Positions 8,532 to 17,431 of a stretch of 64,000 bases of DNA are shown here, one piece after another (the first letter of the stretch is position 1; every line of letters begins with the position of its first letter). Where the stretch lies: contig CAITIQ010000157.1 in NCBI GenBank assembly GCA_903892415.1, forward strand, positions 46,788-110,787, given 5' to 3'. The translations under genes and the position numbers were made by a program. The notes beneath the pieces were generated by a model. It saw nothing but the letters and a program-made list of their open reading frames with translations, did no database searches and had not been told where the DNA came from. The DNA comes from an uncultured delta proteobacterium (GTDB lineage: Bacteria; Myxococcota_A; Polyangia; Polyangiales; Polyangiaceae).

Positions 8532-9326
8532 CTAGTCGCCTGAATCGGAGGAAAGCGGCGACTTCTGTCGTTCAATCGACAGCGAAATCAGGCTGGACAT
8601 CAAGTACGCATACCGCTCGTCGTCGCGGTCCCATTGGCGTGGACCGCCGATGTGCTCGTGGCAAACGACGCCGACCATCCTGCCGCGAACCCAGATAGGA
8701 ACGTCGAGCATGGCACCTATCCCGAGCGGCACCAGGTAGCTCTCGGCAAAAGAGTTCGTCCGCGGATCGGTTCGAGCGTCATTGGCCAAGATAGTCCGCT
8801 CGGTGGCTAGCGCCTCAAAATAAGGCTCATTGCCGGTTGCATAGATCTCGATACCGCTTTGGTGTGTGCGGGAGACCCCGTCGAACAGATCCAGGCAAAT
8901 GATTCGCAAGAGGGTTTCATCCAATAGCCAGGTTGAGACACGCGCAACGTTTAGCGCCGTTGCAGCCGCCTCGTCTACGCGACGTGCCGTTTCGCGTGGA
9001 TCCCCAAGCCCCAACGAGCGCTGGCTCATAAGGTCGAGCATCGAACCAATCTGAGCCCGAAGCTTGGTCACGACGTTCGTAAGCCCTGGAGCTGCCGGTG
9101 GCGCCAGACTGCCTGCCATTGGGCGATCCGAGAGCTGAGGCTGCGAGGAAAACTCCAGTTTCACCCGCTCGAGCGCTTGCGTTAAGCGTTCGATGATCTC
9201 GGGGCTATCGGGCCCTGCGGCAGCCTCAGTTGAGGTTATCCGGGCCCAAGAAGCCAACCGGATCTTTGCGGCTAACCCGCCGAGCCGCTCAGCATCGGTA
9301 AAGTAACGTGCGCATTTTGCGCCCAA
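8532..9326 (-). CDS. GAF-domain protein
   Basis: Residues about 95-255 form a GAF domain (AATALNVARVSTWLLDE, ILANDARTDPRT, GIGAMLDVPIWVRGRMVGVVCHEH, RDDERYAYLMSSLISLSIE). GAF domains bind small ligands or chromophores and usually regulate an attached output. Here no kinase, cyclase or helix-turn-helix output is attached, so it may act as a stand-alone sensor or partner protein. The N-terminal 90 residues are helical. It lies directly downstream of the Ser/Thr kinase gene on the same strand, which suggests but does not prove a functional link. Confidence 0.82.
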   Translation of the reverse strand: MGAKCARYFTDAERLGGLAAKIRLASWARITSTEAAAGPDSPEIIERLTQALERVKLEFSSQPQLSDRPMAGSLAPPAAPGLTNVVTKLRAQIGSMLDLMSQRSLGLGDPRETARRVDEAAATALNVARVSTWLLDETLLRIICLDLFDGVSRTHQSGIEIYATGNEPYFEALATERTILANDARTDPRTNSFAESYLVPLGIGAMLDVPIWVRGRMVGVVCHEHIGGPRQWDRDDERYAYLMSSLISLSIERQKSPLSSDSGD

Positions 9327-9412
9327 AGCGGCCTCCTTCTAACGAATGCAATAAGCGAAACGGCGCAGTGGCAGTAATCTTGAATGATTACCAGAATAAG
9401 CGCAGTGGAGCT

Positions 9413-11467
9413 TTACAAGCCTCGCCCCGCACGGCGCAACATCGAGTCGGTAGGAGCACGATTGGACGGCCTGCCAGCAGCGGCTGTCCTGCCCTCGATA
9501 ATGCCGCCATCCGCAGTCATACCGACGACCAATCCTGGTTCAGTGAAGAGCGCGACGATCGGCGCCGTCCACGAGTCGTCCGCCCACATGATGTCCCACC
9601 TGCCGATAGGAGGAGCGGACATCCCAGTGGCGTGTGCGGTGCGGTGATGCATCCATATTCGCCCCGCACTAGCGCACCAACCTCGACTTGAAGCATCGAT
9701 TGATACGGATGACAGGTCCGGTTTGCCCTCGACGAACTCGTGGCGAATACCACTCGGGTAGACCCAAACGACAGCGCCACTTGCACCAACGCCTACCGCG
9801 GTATTTGCGGTGTCCTCACCATCACAGGCCAGAAAGGCTCGCACCAATGGTGTATCGATGCGCTCGAGGCTCCAATCGAGCGGACGATAGATTGCTGCGT
9901 AGGCACCGCCGTCTCGCGCTCGCCCGACCAACATCCATTTTGAATCGGCCACGCGAGCTAGCTTCGAGATCGACGCTGCGTCCGGGACAGGAAGTGGCTT
10001 GAGCCAGCGCTTGGCGGTCAAACAACAGAGCGTGGGAGGCTGGTTCGGCGCAGTGCCTACCAGCACAGCCAAGTCGTCGATGTTCCCTGAGAGGAGCTCA
10101 TAACGAATATTGCCCCCTGAGAAGCGTCGCACCTCACGCGGCCCTTCGCTCGAATACAGCGCGAAGGTGGCCTCATCCCCGCCGACGAGCCACTGCCCGG
10201 GGCCAACCCGCCGGACGAAGCGGATGGAGGTTGGATCGGCAATACCGTCGTGTGCGACGTCCTTCCAGTGGGAGCCGTCCCAGAAGGCAAGCCCTGCATT
10301 GGTAGCGGCCATACACTTACCGTCCCCGTCCCAAGCGACGTCGCGAATAACCTTTCCAAAGGTGCCGGGGTAACGAAGCGGAGTCCAAGTCCAAGCCAGG
10401 AGTTGCGTCGTATCTTCGGACTCCTCGAGGTGCGCTCTCCGCTTGTTTACGATCGACAGCCGCGGGATTTCAGAGCGGAGCCAAGGGGCTATCATCATCG
10501 CAAGCGCATCCGCTCGCATCGGCCTAAGTTCTGTTTTCCCAGAGGTGCCGCACGCCAGCGCGTAGTCAATCGCTTTGCAGGCCTCCGCATTGGCCCGCAA
10601 TTCGGGCGCAAGCCAGGGCGACTCCCGAATGCTGCGGCGCTGGTTCGACAGTGCAGCCATCAGGGCCTCCGATGGCGACTTCACGTCGAAGTACTCTGCC
10701 CCCGTTAGCACATAGTAGATGACGCCGGCCATGCTGAAGACGTCGCTCCAGGCCCCCACGGCTTTCGCGTCCATTGTTGCAAGTTCAGGTGCTGCGTAAC
10801 CGAGTGTGCCAACGATGAAGCCGCCAAAGGTCGCAGCCACCCCCACGGGACGCGCCACACCGAAGTCGGCAATTTTGAAGATCTCGTCACTTCCGAAGCC
10901 GCAACAAAGCACGTTGTCCGGCTTGATATCCCGATGGATCACGCCGACCTCGTGAACGGTGGAGAGGCCTTGCCCGAGCGCCTCAACCAAGTTCGCCCCA
11001 CGCTGGGCGTCGAAGGCATGGCCAGTCGTTCGAATGGCGTGAACCACCCGCTGACTCAGCGTCGTCCCCTCGATCCCGCCGTGGACGTACTCCACGACCA
11101 ACCAGGGAACGCGCACCTCAACGCCGCGCGAACGAAGCGCCACCGCCCCGGTGTCAATCAGGCGCACAACAAAGGGCGTTGGGGGCACGCGCTCATTCAA
11201 TCGGCCGAGCGCGACGGCTTCCTTCTGGACGATCAACTCTGCCGTCTTGCCCCACTGGGCAACGAACCAAGGCCGCAGAATCTTGACCACGACCCCGCAC
11301 TCACCCTCGGGAGCGAGACGCATCGCGTAGAATGCCACTCCCATCGCGCCTTCTCCGACGCGCGACAGAATGCGGTATTTCACACCGGGAGCGGTCTCCG
11401 ACGGGAGTTCACTCCCGAGAAGCGCTTCGAGTTCATCGCCGCCAGAAGGTGGAGCTATCGAGGACAC
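9413..11467 (-). CDS. Hanks-type Ser/Thr protein kinase with C-terminal beta-rich domain
   Basis: A 684-aa protein. Residues about 30-310 are a eukaryotic-like kinase: Gly loop GEGAMGVAF, Lys62 in VVKIL, HRDIKPDN with catalytic Asp180, DFG with Asp201, and GTLGYAAPE in the activation segment. All catalytic residues are present. Residues about 370-680 contain repeated short strands with W/G motifs (AFWDGSHW, WLVGGDEATF, WMLVGRARDGG) suggesting a propeller-like sensor domain. No transmembrane segment is seen, so it is probably cytoplasmic. Such kinases phosphorylate FHA-domain partners in myxobacteria; the actual target is unknown. Confidence 0.92.
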   Translation of the reverse strand: MSSIAPPSGGDELEALLGSELPSETAPGVKYRILSRVGEGAMGVAFYAMRLAPEGECGVVVKILRPWFVAQWGKTAELIVQKEAVALGRLNERVPPTPFVVRLIDTGAVALRSRGVEVRVPWLVVEYVHGGIEGTTLSQRVVHAIRTTGHAFDAQRGANLVEALGQGLSTVHEVGVIHRDIKPDNVLCCGFGSDEIFKIADFGVARPVGVAATFGGFIVGTLGYAAPELATMDAKAVGAWSDVFSMAGVIYYVLTGAEYFDVKSPSEALMAALSNQRRSIRESPWLAPELRANAEACKAIDYALACGTSGKTELRPMRADALAMMIAPWLRSEIPRLSIVNKRRAHLEESEDTTQLLAWTWTPLRYPGTFGKVIRDVAWDGDGKCMAATNAGLAFWDGSHWKDVAHDGIADPTSIRFVRRVGPGQWLVGGDEATFALYSSEGPREVRRFSGGNIRYELLSGNIDDLAVLVGTAPNQPPTLCCLTAKRWLKPLPVPDAASISKLARVADSKWMLVGRARDGGAYAAIYRPLDWSLERIDTPLVRAFLACDGEDTANTAVGVGASGAVVWVYPSGIRHEFVEGKPDLSSVSIDASSRGWCASAGRIWMHHRTAHATGMSAPPIGRWDIMWADDSWTAPIVALFTEPGLVVGMTADGGIIEGRTAAAGRPSNRAPTDSMLRRAGRGL

Positions 11468-11479
11468 GTGAACCGCATG

Positions 11480-11893
11480 CTAACTGAAGCGGTGCTGATT
11501 TTCTGATCCAGAAGCGACCTCAACCTTAGGTCGCCGGCGCCAAGCCATCGCGGCGAGCGCAAGGAACGCGAAGACGAAGCTTCCATGAAATAGCGGCGGA
11601 ACCCAGGCTGGTACCGAGGCCATTGGGTGTCGCAGCTGGTTGACCAGAATCCCCGCCTGATAGCAGGCAAGCGTGAGGAACCCAATGAAACCTGCGTCGC
11701 CTTCGCGCCACTTCAGCAACAAGGCCGAGAGTATGCCGACAGCGCCGGCACCTACGGCAAACGAGCGCGCCAACTCGTGCAACTCGAGCCCGCCCGTGGG
11801 GAAGAAGACACTCGGTACAAAACCCATGAGCACAGCCACCGAGAGCTCAGTAATCGAGTGAAGCACCAAAACGATGTTGGCGAAGGAGCGCAT
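11480..11893 (-). CDS. Small integral membrane protein (four helices)
   Basis: A 137-aa protein with hydrophobic segments near residues 5-30, 45-62, 70-85 and 100-120 and a basic, Ser-rich C-terminus. It resembles small DUF-type four-helix proteins of unknown role. It ends 12 bp upstream of the kinase gene on the same strand, so co-transcription is likely. Confidence 0.65.
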   Translation of the reverse strand: MRSFANIVLVLHSITELSVAVLMGFVPSVFFPTGGLELHELARSFAVGAGAVGILSALLLKWREGDAGFIGFLTLACYQAGILVNQLRHPMASVPAWVPPLFHGSFVFAFLALAAMAWRRRPKVEVASGSENQHRFS

Positions 11894-11938
11894 GGTTGGA
11901 TCAGTGAGCTCGCGGGCTTGCGAATGATTCTTTTTCTT

Positions 11939-12178
11939 TCAACCAGCTAGCGCAGTCTGGATTGCCAGCTGCAGCTCCAGCGCGCGCGCTTTCATACTGG
12001 GCGACAAAGAGGTCAGCGGCTGAAGCTCCGACAGACGAAAGCGGAGGCCCATCAAGAGCTCGCCTCCTGTGGAAGCAAAGTCGATCACGTCGCGCACTTG
12101 GGCGGCCTCTGCGGCGAGGCCGTCCTTCGCGAGTGCATCGGCGAACTGTTTACCTTCGAGTGCGAAGTCTCTGGCCAC
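11939..12178 (-). CDS. Probable immunity protein for the upstream Rhs toxin
   Basis: A 79-aa frame starting at GTG 12178, only 7 bp after the Rhs stop codon on the same strand. The product is an all-helical acidic protein (FALEGKQFADALAKDG, AAEAAQVRDVIDF, MKARALELQLAIQTALAG). Polymorphic toxin loci almost always carry the cognate immunity gene directly downstream of the toxin, so position is the main evidence. A longer in-frame ORF reaching into the toxin gene (to 12526) exists, but its extra part is antisense-like filler. No sequence family is recognised. Confidence 0.62.
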   Translation of the reverse strand: MARDFALEGKQFADALAKDGLAAEAAQVRDVIDFASTGGELLMGLRFRLSELQPLTSLSPSMKARALELQLAIQTALAG

Positions 12179-12185
12179 GAATCCC

Positions 12186-15100
12186 TCACAAAACGTTGAA
12201 GGCCTGCATCCTGGTTCCATGTTCGGGCGTGACAACCTCGATACCTCCTCCGGGGTTGGCACCCACTGGCGGAGCCTGGCGCGTGACGAAAGGTGTTCCA
12301 GGGCGCACCGTTGCGGTCTCGATGAAGTCTGCTCTGTCGATGTTTTCTTGCGGAATGCCGTAACGAGCCGCGTAGCCAGGCGAATGAGGGTGCTCGAGGG
12401 CCCAGAACTGACCCTCCGGTCCTGCGCTGCGGCCCATCGTCCCCATGCGGTAGAGGGTGGCTCCGTCTTCAACTTGTTGACGCGCGGCGAGCGCTTCGGC
12501 CGAGGTACCTTGCTCGGCTGGACCATAGGGCGTCGGCACTGGCGGCGTGCCGTGTGGCGCGCCGGTGGCGCTGAGGCCGAGTGGATCGACGTGGACGGTG
12601 GGCGTGCCGTCGAAGCCGTGAAGATCGGCTCCTCCCGAAAGACCTAACGGGTCAGCGCTGCACCAACGCCCAACCTCTGGGTCGAAAAAGCGAAAGCGCG
12701 TGCTGCACAGGCCAGTCTCGTCATCCGCGTATTGACCGAGCAGACGGAACGGGGAACTTACGCGGTAACCGCGGCTCTTTTCTCCTGTTGCATCCCACTT
12801 CTCGCGCAGCACCCGCCCCCAAGCGTCATGTCGAGCGGCCCAAGCAACACGACCGCCGGCGTCGATGAGCTCTTTGGGAACGCCGAGCTGATCGGTTACG
12901 ACGAGGAAAACCTCCTTTCGCTCGCAGTGAAGGAGCGGAGCATCGCTGTGCGGATGATGCACGAAGCTGCGGACACCGCGCTCCGGCTGAAGGTCGGCGC
13001 ACAAGAAATTGCCGTGATGTAGAAACTCGGTCGACTCGGTCTTGGCGCCACGAACGACGTCCTTGCGAACACGTCGGCCAAAGGCATCGTAGGACATCAC
13101 GACACGCGAGCCGTCGCTCAACTTGAGCTCTCGCAACCGGTCGCGAACGTCCCAAACGTAGTCAGTGACGTGCGCGGTCTTCTTGTCGCGAGCGAAAAGT
13201 CGGCGTCCGCGCTTATCGTATTGATACGTCTTGCTGTCGGTCTCGAGTAAGCGATTGCCCGCTGCAGTCTTCCACTTCGTTGGCCGCCCTGAAGTGCCTA
13301 GCTCTCGCAAGGCGCCCACGAGCGCGCCTGCCGGGTCATAGAGGAACGCTTGGCGATAATCCCCGACGTTGGAACCAAGAAGCCGACCAGCAGCGTCGTA
13401 AGTAAACGTTGACTTGCCCCAAGTACCGTCATCAATCGCGGACACGCGACCGGCCGGATCATACTTGTACAGCCGTTGGGCGAGCACGGCGGGTACGCCG
13501 TCTGTTGCGGTGACGCCTTCGGCGCGCTGCTCGATCAACCGATCGAGATCGTCGTAGCGATGCTGCAACGAGAAGGCGCCACGGCCTTCGCGGAGCCCCG
13601 TCTCCCGCCCGAGCGCGTCTCGCTCGAAGGAGAAGCTCCGACCGGCATGCTCAACACGAGTGAGGAAGCTCTCTCGATCGTAGCTAAAGAGCGTCTTGGT
13701 GCCGTCGAAGAGCGTGCGCTCGATGAGACGCCCATCGAGGTCGTATGCGAAGCGCAGCAGACGGTCTCCCTGCCTCTCGAGCACGATGCGCCCGCGCTCA
13801 TCTCGTTCGAGAAATGTCGTGTGCTTGTACTCCAGCTCAGCGAGCGTCGCCTCGACGACCCGTCCCTGCATATCGCGACGCAAAGAGGTTGCACTGCCAT
13901 CGCTCGCGACTTCCTTGAGCAACCGACCGCTGCGGTCATATTCGAAGTCGAGATGGGTACCGTCAGGCAACTCGAGTCGCTGAACACGGCCAGCTGCGTC
14001 CCGTTTGTAACAGAGCTTTCGCTCGTCGAACGTGATGGTCTCAGCTACTTGACCGGCTTCGTCGTAACGGTACGAGTAGGTTTGGCCGGCCGGGTTCGTG
14101 ACCTTTGCTAGCCGCTCTTGCGAAGTGTAGTCGAGCCGCCAACTACGACCCTCCTGGTCGATCAGTCGGGCTAGCTTGCCCATGCCGAACCAGCTCATCT
14201 CGATCACAGCACCGTCTTCATTGACCTGCCGCAGGATGTTGCCGTTCGGATCGAACGTCCGCTGGACGGTGCTGCCTCCCGGCCGCCTAACGACGAGCGG
14301 TCGTCCGAGCCGATCTCTGGTCACCGCGCTGGTTCGCTGCAGACTGTCAGTTTGGGTGAGTACGCGGCCGAGGGCGTCAAAACCGAAGGCGGTCCTCGAG
14401 CCACGAGCATCCACCTCAGCGATCACATTGTGTTGTGAGTCGTACTCAAAGGTCCGGACTGGCCCGCCCTCATCCACAATCTGAACAAGCCGCCCGCGCT
14501 CATCCCGCGTGAAGTTGAAGAACTTACCGTACGAGTGACGAAGTCCGATAACCCCGCCGGCCCGATCGTGCGCAAAGGTTGTTTGCGCTCCGTCCGCATC
14601 GACCCGCCGCAGGAGGGTACCATCTGCATCGTACTCCCAGACGGTGGCCTGGCCCATCGCATCGACTCGACGCGTCTCGTTCCCTTGGGCATCAAACCAG
14701 TGTTGCGTGCCTTCTCCGACGCCGTTGGCGATAGCGACGCGGTACCCGTCCGGGTCCCAAGCGCTCTCGTCCAGGACCCGCCCATCGTGCAGAAGCGTGC
14801 GACGCGCAAAACCGGGAAGCTCCGACCACTCAACAACCCGATTCTCCTCGCCGTACACGATGGTGCGCCGGTTGGTCAGATCGTACTCGAGTTCGAGCGC
14901 ATACAGCCCGTTCGGGCCTCCTGTCTGGATGCAGCGACCGCTATCCCCGTCGTACACGTAGCTGAAGCGAACGCCAGCCTTGGTGGTGGTAGACGTCATC
15001 CGGCCAAAGCCGTCGTACTCAAACGCTTCGCCGTGGCCGAGCGCGTCCAGTACGCCGGTGAGCCGGCCCTGCTCGTCATACTCATAGTCGACCCAAAGCT

Positions 15101-16250
15101 CCGGCGAGCTTCCCACCACGACCTCGAGTCGAACGATGCGCGAGCTGCGCCAACGAACGAGCACGTGGCGCCCTGCCGTGTCGCGAACGCGGACGAGTCG
15201 GCCGTCCTCGTAATCGAACTCAACGGCGTTGCCGTAGCCATCGGAGGTAGAGCGCAGGACCGCAACGCCATCCGCCAAGAGCGGTCGGAAAACCTTCGTA
15301 ACCCGGGCCTGATGATCACGGATCGTGAAGTCGAACGCCCCCTGCCGCGTAAGCGTCAGGCGTTCGCGACGATGGAAGGTCGAGGCTCCTACTGGAACGG
15401 TCTCGAAGTAGATCTCTCGACCTTCGGCGTGACGCAAAACGATCGACTTCGGTCCGAGTGCGACGCTCTCCTCGAACGGGTGCGCCCAACCTGCACCGAG
15501 CGAGGCGCCACGTTCGCGAAAGCGTAGCGAGGAGTATGAACGCTTGAAACGGAGCGGAATGCAGCCCGGCAGGTCGATGTCAGTGGCGCTATCGACGACC
15601 GCCCCTGTCACCAAGTCAACCGGATGCCCCCCCTGACAAGTGTGCTGCTCGGCTGGGCCGGACGACGTGCCTGGGGCCTGCGGGTTGCCTGTGGCGCGTG
15701 CGCCAGGTCCCGCTCCAGCTCCACCGGCACCAGAGTTAGACCCTCCGCCACCACCACCGCCATTTGACGGCCCAGACGGCCCACCGGGGGCATCTCCGCC
15801 GGCACCACCACCACCGCCCGCGCCGCTGCCGCCGCTGGCACCACCTGCTCCGCTGGCAGCGCCGTTGGTTCCAACCGTGATCGCTTTGTTTGATAGGCAC
15901 AGGCTGCCGGTGATGCCAGCCATTCCGAGTTCAACGAAGACGACTGGCGCGCCCACCATTATGGCGACCGGTCCCGCGGTGTTGAGACTCACAACCTCTT
16001 TCAGCGTGCCTGGCTCGTTGCCGTGGCAAGTCTTGAGGACTGAGCCCATGGTCGCCCAGGGGCTTCCCTCGACACGAGTGCGCATCGCGGCGTCCGTGAT
16101 GCCCTCGATGCTCGACGCAACCACTGGATAGGGAATTGGTAAAGGACTCGGGGCGGCCGGCGTGATGCACACGCTTACGGCCATAGGGGTGACACTGTGA
16201 CCACTCTTTTCAGTGATCACGTCCATCTTTACAGCGGTCACTTTTCCCAT
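12186..16250 (-). CDS. Rhs-repeat polymorphic toxin with PAAR-like N-terminus
   Basis: A 1354-aa protein. Residues 1-125 resemble DUF4150 PAAR-like spike domains (TPAAPSPLPIPYP, GSVLKTCHGNEPGT, SLNTAGP), which cap a VgrG needle. A Gly-rich linker (about 125-200) is followed by a DUF6531-like segment (HPVDLVTGAVVDSATDIDLPG) and many YD repeats (YEYDEQGRLTGV, FEYDRSGRLLKE) that build the Rhs cocoon. The core ends RFRFFDPEVGRWCSADPLGL and a second DPLGL. The last ~128 residues are a variable toxin tip with LYRMGTMGR, GYAARYGIP and GGGIEVVTP. Its fold is uncertain, possibly ADP-ribosyltransferase-like. Type VI delivery is inferred from the PAAR-like start. Confidence 0.9.
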   Translation of the reverse strand: MGKVTAVKMDVITEKSGHSVTPMAVSVCITPAAPSPLPIPYPVVASSIEGITDAAMRTRVEGSPWATMGSVLKTCHGNEPGTLKEVVSLNTAGPVAIMVGAPVVFVELGMAGITGSLCLSNKAITVGTNGAASGAGGASGGSGAGGGGGAGGDAPGGPSGPSNGGGGGGGSNSGAGGAGAGPGARATGNPQAPGTSSGPAEQHTCQGGHPVDLVTGAVVDSATDIDLPGCIPLRFKRSYSSLRFRERGASLGAGWAHPFEESVALGPKSIVLRHAEGREIYFETVPVGASTFHRRERLTLTRQGAFDFTIRDHQARVTKVFRPLLADGVAVLRSTSDGYGNAVEFDYEDGRLVRVRDTAGRHVLVRWRSSRIVRLEVVVGSSPELWVDYEYDEQGRLTGVLDALGHGEAFEYDGFGRMTSTTTKAGVRFSYVYDGDSGRCIQTGGPNGLYALELEYDLTNRRTIVYGEENRVVEWSELPGFARRTLLHDGRVLDESAWDPDGYRVAIANGVGEGTQHWFDAQGNETRRVDAMGQATVWEYDADGTLLRRVDADGAQTTFAHDRAGGVIGLRHSYGKFFNFTRDERGRLVQIVDEGGPVRTFEYDSQHNVIAEVDARGSRTAFGFDALGRVLTQTDSLQRTSAVTRDRLGRPLVVRRPGGSTVQRTFDPNGNILRQVNEDGAVIEMSWFGMGKLARLIDQEGRSWRLDYTSQERLAKVTNPAGQTYSYRYDEAGQVAETITFDERKLCYKRDAAGRVQRLELPDGTHLDFEYDRSGRLLKEVASDGSATSLRRDMQGRVVEATLAELEYKHTTFLERDERGRIVLERQGDRLLRFAYDLDGRLIERTLFDGTKTLFSYDRESFLTRVEHAGRSFSFERDALGRETGLREGRGAFSLQHRYDDLDRLIEQRAEGVTATDGVPAVLAQRLYKYDPAGRVSAIDDGTWGKSTFTYDAAGRLLGSNVGDYRQAFLYDPAGALVGALRELGTSGRPTKWKTAAGNRLLETDSKTYQYDKRGRRLFARDKKTAHVTDYVWDVRDRLRELKLSDGSRVVMSYDAFGRRVRKDVVRGAKTESTEFLHHGNFLCADLQPERGVRSFVHHPHSDAPLLHCERKEVFLVVTDQLGVPKELIDAGGRVAWAARHDAWGRVLREKWDATGEKSRGYRVSSPFRLLGQYADDETGLCSTRFRFFDPEVGRWCSADPLGLSGGADLHGFDGTPTVHVDPLGLSATGAPHGTPPVPTPYGPAEQGTSAEALAARQQVEDGATLYRMGTMGRSAGPEGQFWALEHPHSPGYAARYGIPQENIDRADFIETATVRPGTPFVTRQAPPVGANPGGGIEVVTPEHGTRMQAFNVL

Positions 16251-16309
16251 GGTCCGACGCCTACCTTGACCTTGAGGCTATACGCTCCGCGAGCATTTGT
16301 GGGGTCGTC

Positions 16310-16555
16310 ATGGCCCAAAGAAGTTTCGGGTTGTACTCTAGCCGGATGGAACGCAAACCGTGCGGCCGGCACAGCCAGCTTGCCTCAAACGACGCCGCCA
16401 AAATCACCCAATGCCCGTGTGGCACAGTTCATCTGCACCTGAGCGCAAGTGGAGTGAGTCTACGGCTTTCGGAGGAGGCGCTGAAGAACGTCACTCGCGC
16501 CATGATGACGGCCCTCGACAAGGTCGAGGAGGCTGAACAAGCTGCGATCAACTGA
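16310..16555 (+). CDS. Small conserved-looking CxCGxxHLHL protein
   Basis: An 81-aa frame, or 69 aa from the ATG at 16346. The core CPCGTVHLHLSASGVSLRL has a Cys-x-Cys followed by His-x-His, suggestive of a metal site, and then a helical tail (ALKNVTRAMMTALDKVEEAEQ). It is divergent from the Rhs gene. The patterned Cys/His spacing argues for a real gene, but no function is recognised. Confidence 0.5.
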   Translation: MAQRSFGLYSSRMERKPCGRHSQLASNDAAKITQCPCGTVHLHLSASGVSLRLSEEALKNVTRAMMTALDKVEEAEQAAIN

Positions 16556-16571
16556 CGAGCAGGAACTTTTC

Positions 16572-17423
16572 GTGCTGGGCGAGCGTCCCTCAACGATGCT
16601 CCCCCGCCGACTACTGTTGCTAGTCGTTTTTCGAGAAGCCATTGCTGTCTTCATCGTCGTTGTTGGAGTTGCCGGTAGCTCACTTTCGTTCTTCGCGCCG
16701 CAGCAGCTCAAGCCCTACCGAAGCGTGGTTGTTGGTGGCTGTGATCAAGCACAGAATAGAACGCCGACCGGCCGTTTAAGCAACGAGCGAGTGGTCCAGA
16801 CGGGCCGGCTCAGGATCACCCGTGAGTGTGGCGATGGGAGTTCCGACTGGGTTAGTTTGCAACGACCCGGGAGACCGCCGGTGCGGGCATCCGTAGAGCG
16901 CGACAAGCCAGCCACCGCGCACCTCTTTGACGATGGGACGACGCTGCTCGAGGACGAGTTGGGACAAAGGCTGGCTTCATCCTCAAGCGGTGTGCTCAGG
17001 CTCTCCGACGCGCAATACCAGACCAAGGAGAGGACACCGTCGACTCTGGCCCAGGCGGCGGAATGGCTGCCAGCCACTGCCTTGCTCTGCGCACTCCTAG
17101 CGATCACGCTCCACGCCAGCATCACTTGGCGCAAAGAGGTAAAGCTTCGAGCGGCCGTCGAGGGCTGGCTGGAGAGAGAGCGATTCATCCCAACGGATCA
17201 GCGACTTGACGCTTGCCTTGCTCAGACCAGTCTGACCCCCGGGCCAGCCCTGGCGTTCGGCTTGGTGCCTTTCAGTGGGTACCGGGAACTTCGCAGCGCT
17301 TCCGTAAGCCCTGGCTCACGAGCAGATCATCATCGCAGCTTGGTTGTCGCGGAACTGAAATGCAGAACCGCGGCACTTCTTTTGGTAAGTGCCGCGGCCT
17401 TGCTGGCGTTGCTCGCGCGATGA
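16572..17423 (+). CDS. Membrane protein, hypothetical
   Basis: A 283-aa protein with an N-terminal helix (about residues 14-40), a central pair near residue 170 (LPATALLCALLAITLHASI) and a C-terminal helix (AALLLVSAAALLALLA). The loop after helix one contains two Cys and is probably extracytoplasmic. The topology resembles bacterial proteins with a lumenal sensory loop. I recognise no family. The last codons coincide with a strong inverted repeat (17368-17397). Confidence 0.62.
   Translation: MLGERPSTMLPRRLLLLVVFREAIAVFIVVVGVAGSSLSFFAPQQLKPYRSVVVGGCDQAQNRTPTGRLSNERVVQTGRLRITRECGDGSSDWVSLQRPGRPPVRASVERDKPATAHLFDDGTTLLEDELGQRLASSSSGVLRLSDAQYQTKERTPSTLAQAAEWLPATALLCALLAITLHASITWRKEVKLRAAVEGWLERERFIPTDQRLDACLAQTSLTPGPALAFGLVPFSGYRELRSASVSPGSRADHHRSLVVAELKCRTAALLLVSAAALLALLAR
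17368..17397 (-). terminator. Possible gltA terminator hairpin
   Basis: CCGCGGCACTT and AAGTGCCGCGG form a perfect 11-bp stem with an 8-base loop, 34 bp downstream of the gltA stop on the minus strand. It overlaps the 3' end of the convergent membrane-protein gene. No long U-tract follows, so it may act as a pause or a stabilising stem-loop rather than a classical intrinsic terminator. Confidence 0.45.
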
Positions 17424-17431
17424 GCTAGCCG

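Noticed and set aside
14535..15527. 330-aa plus-strand ORF
   Set aside because: It lies antisense to the Rhs gene, whose YD repeats are unmistakable. A shadow frame.
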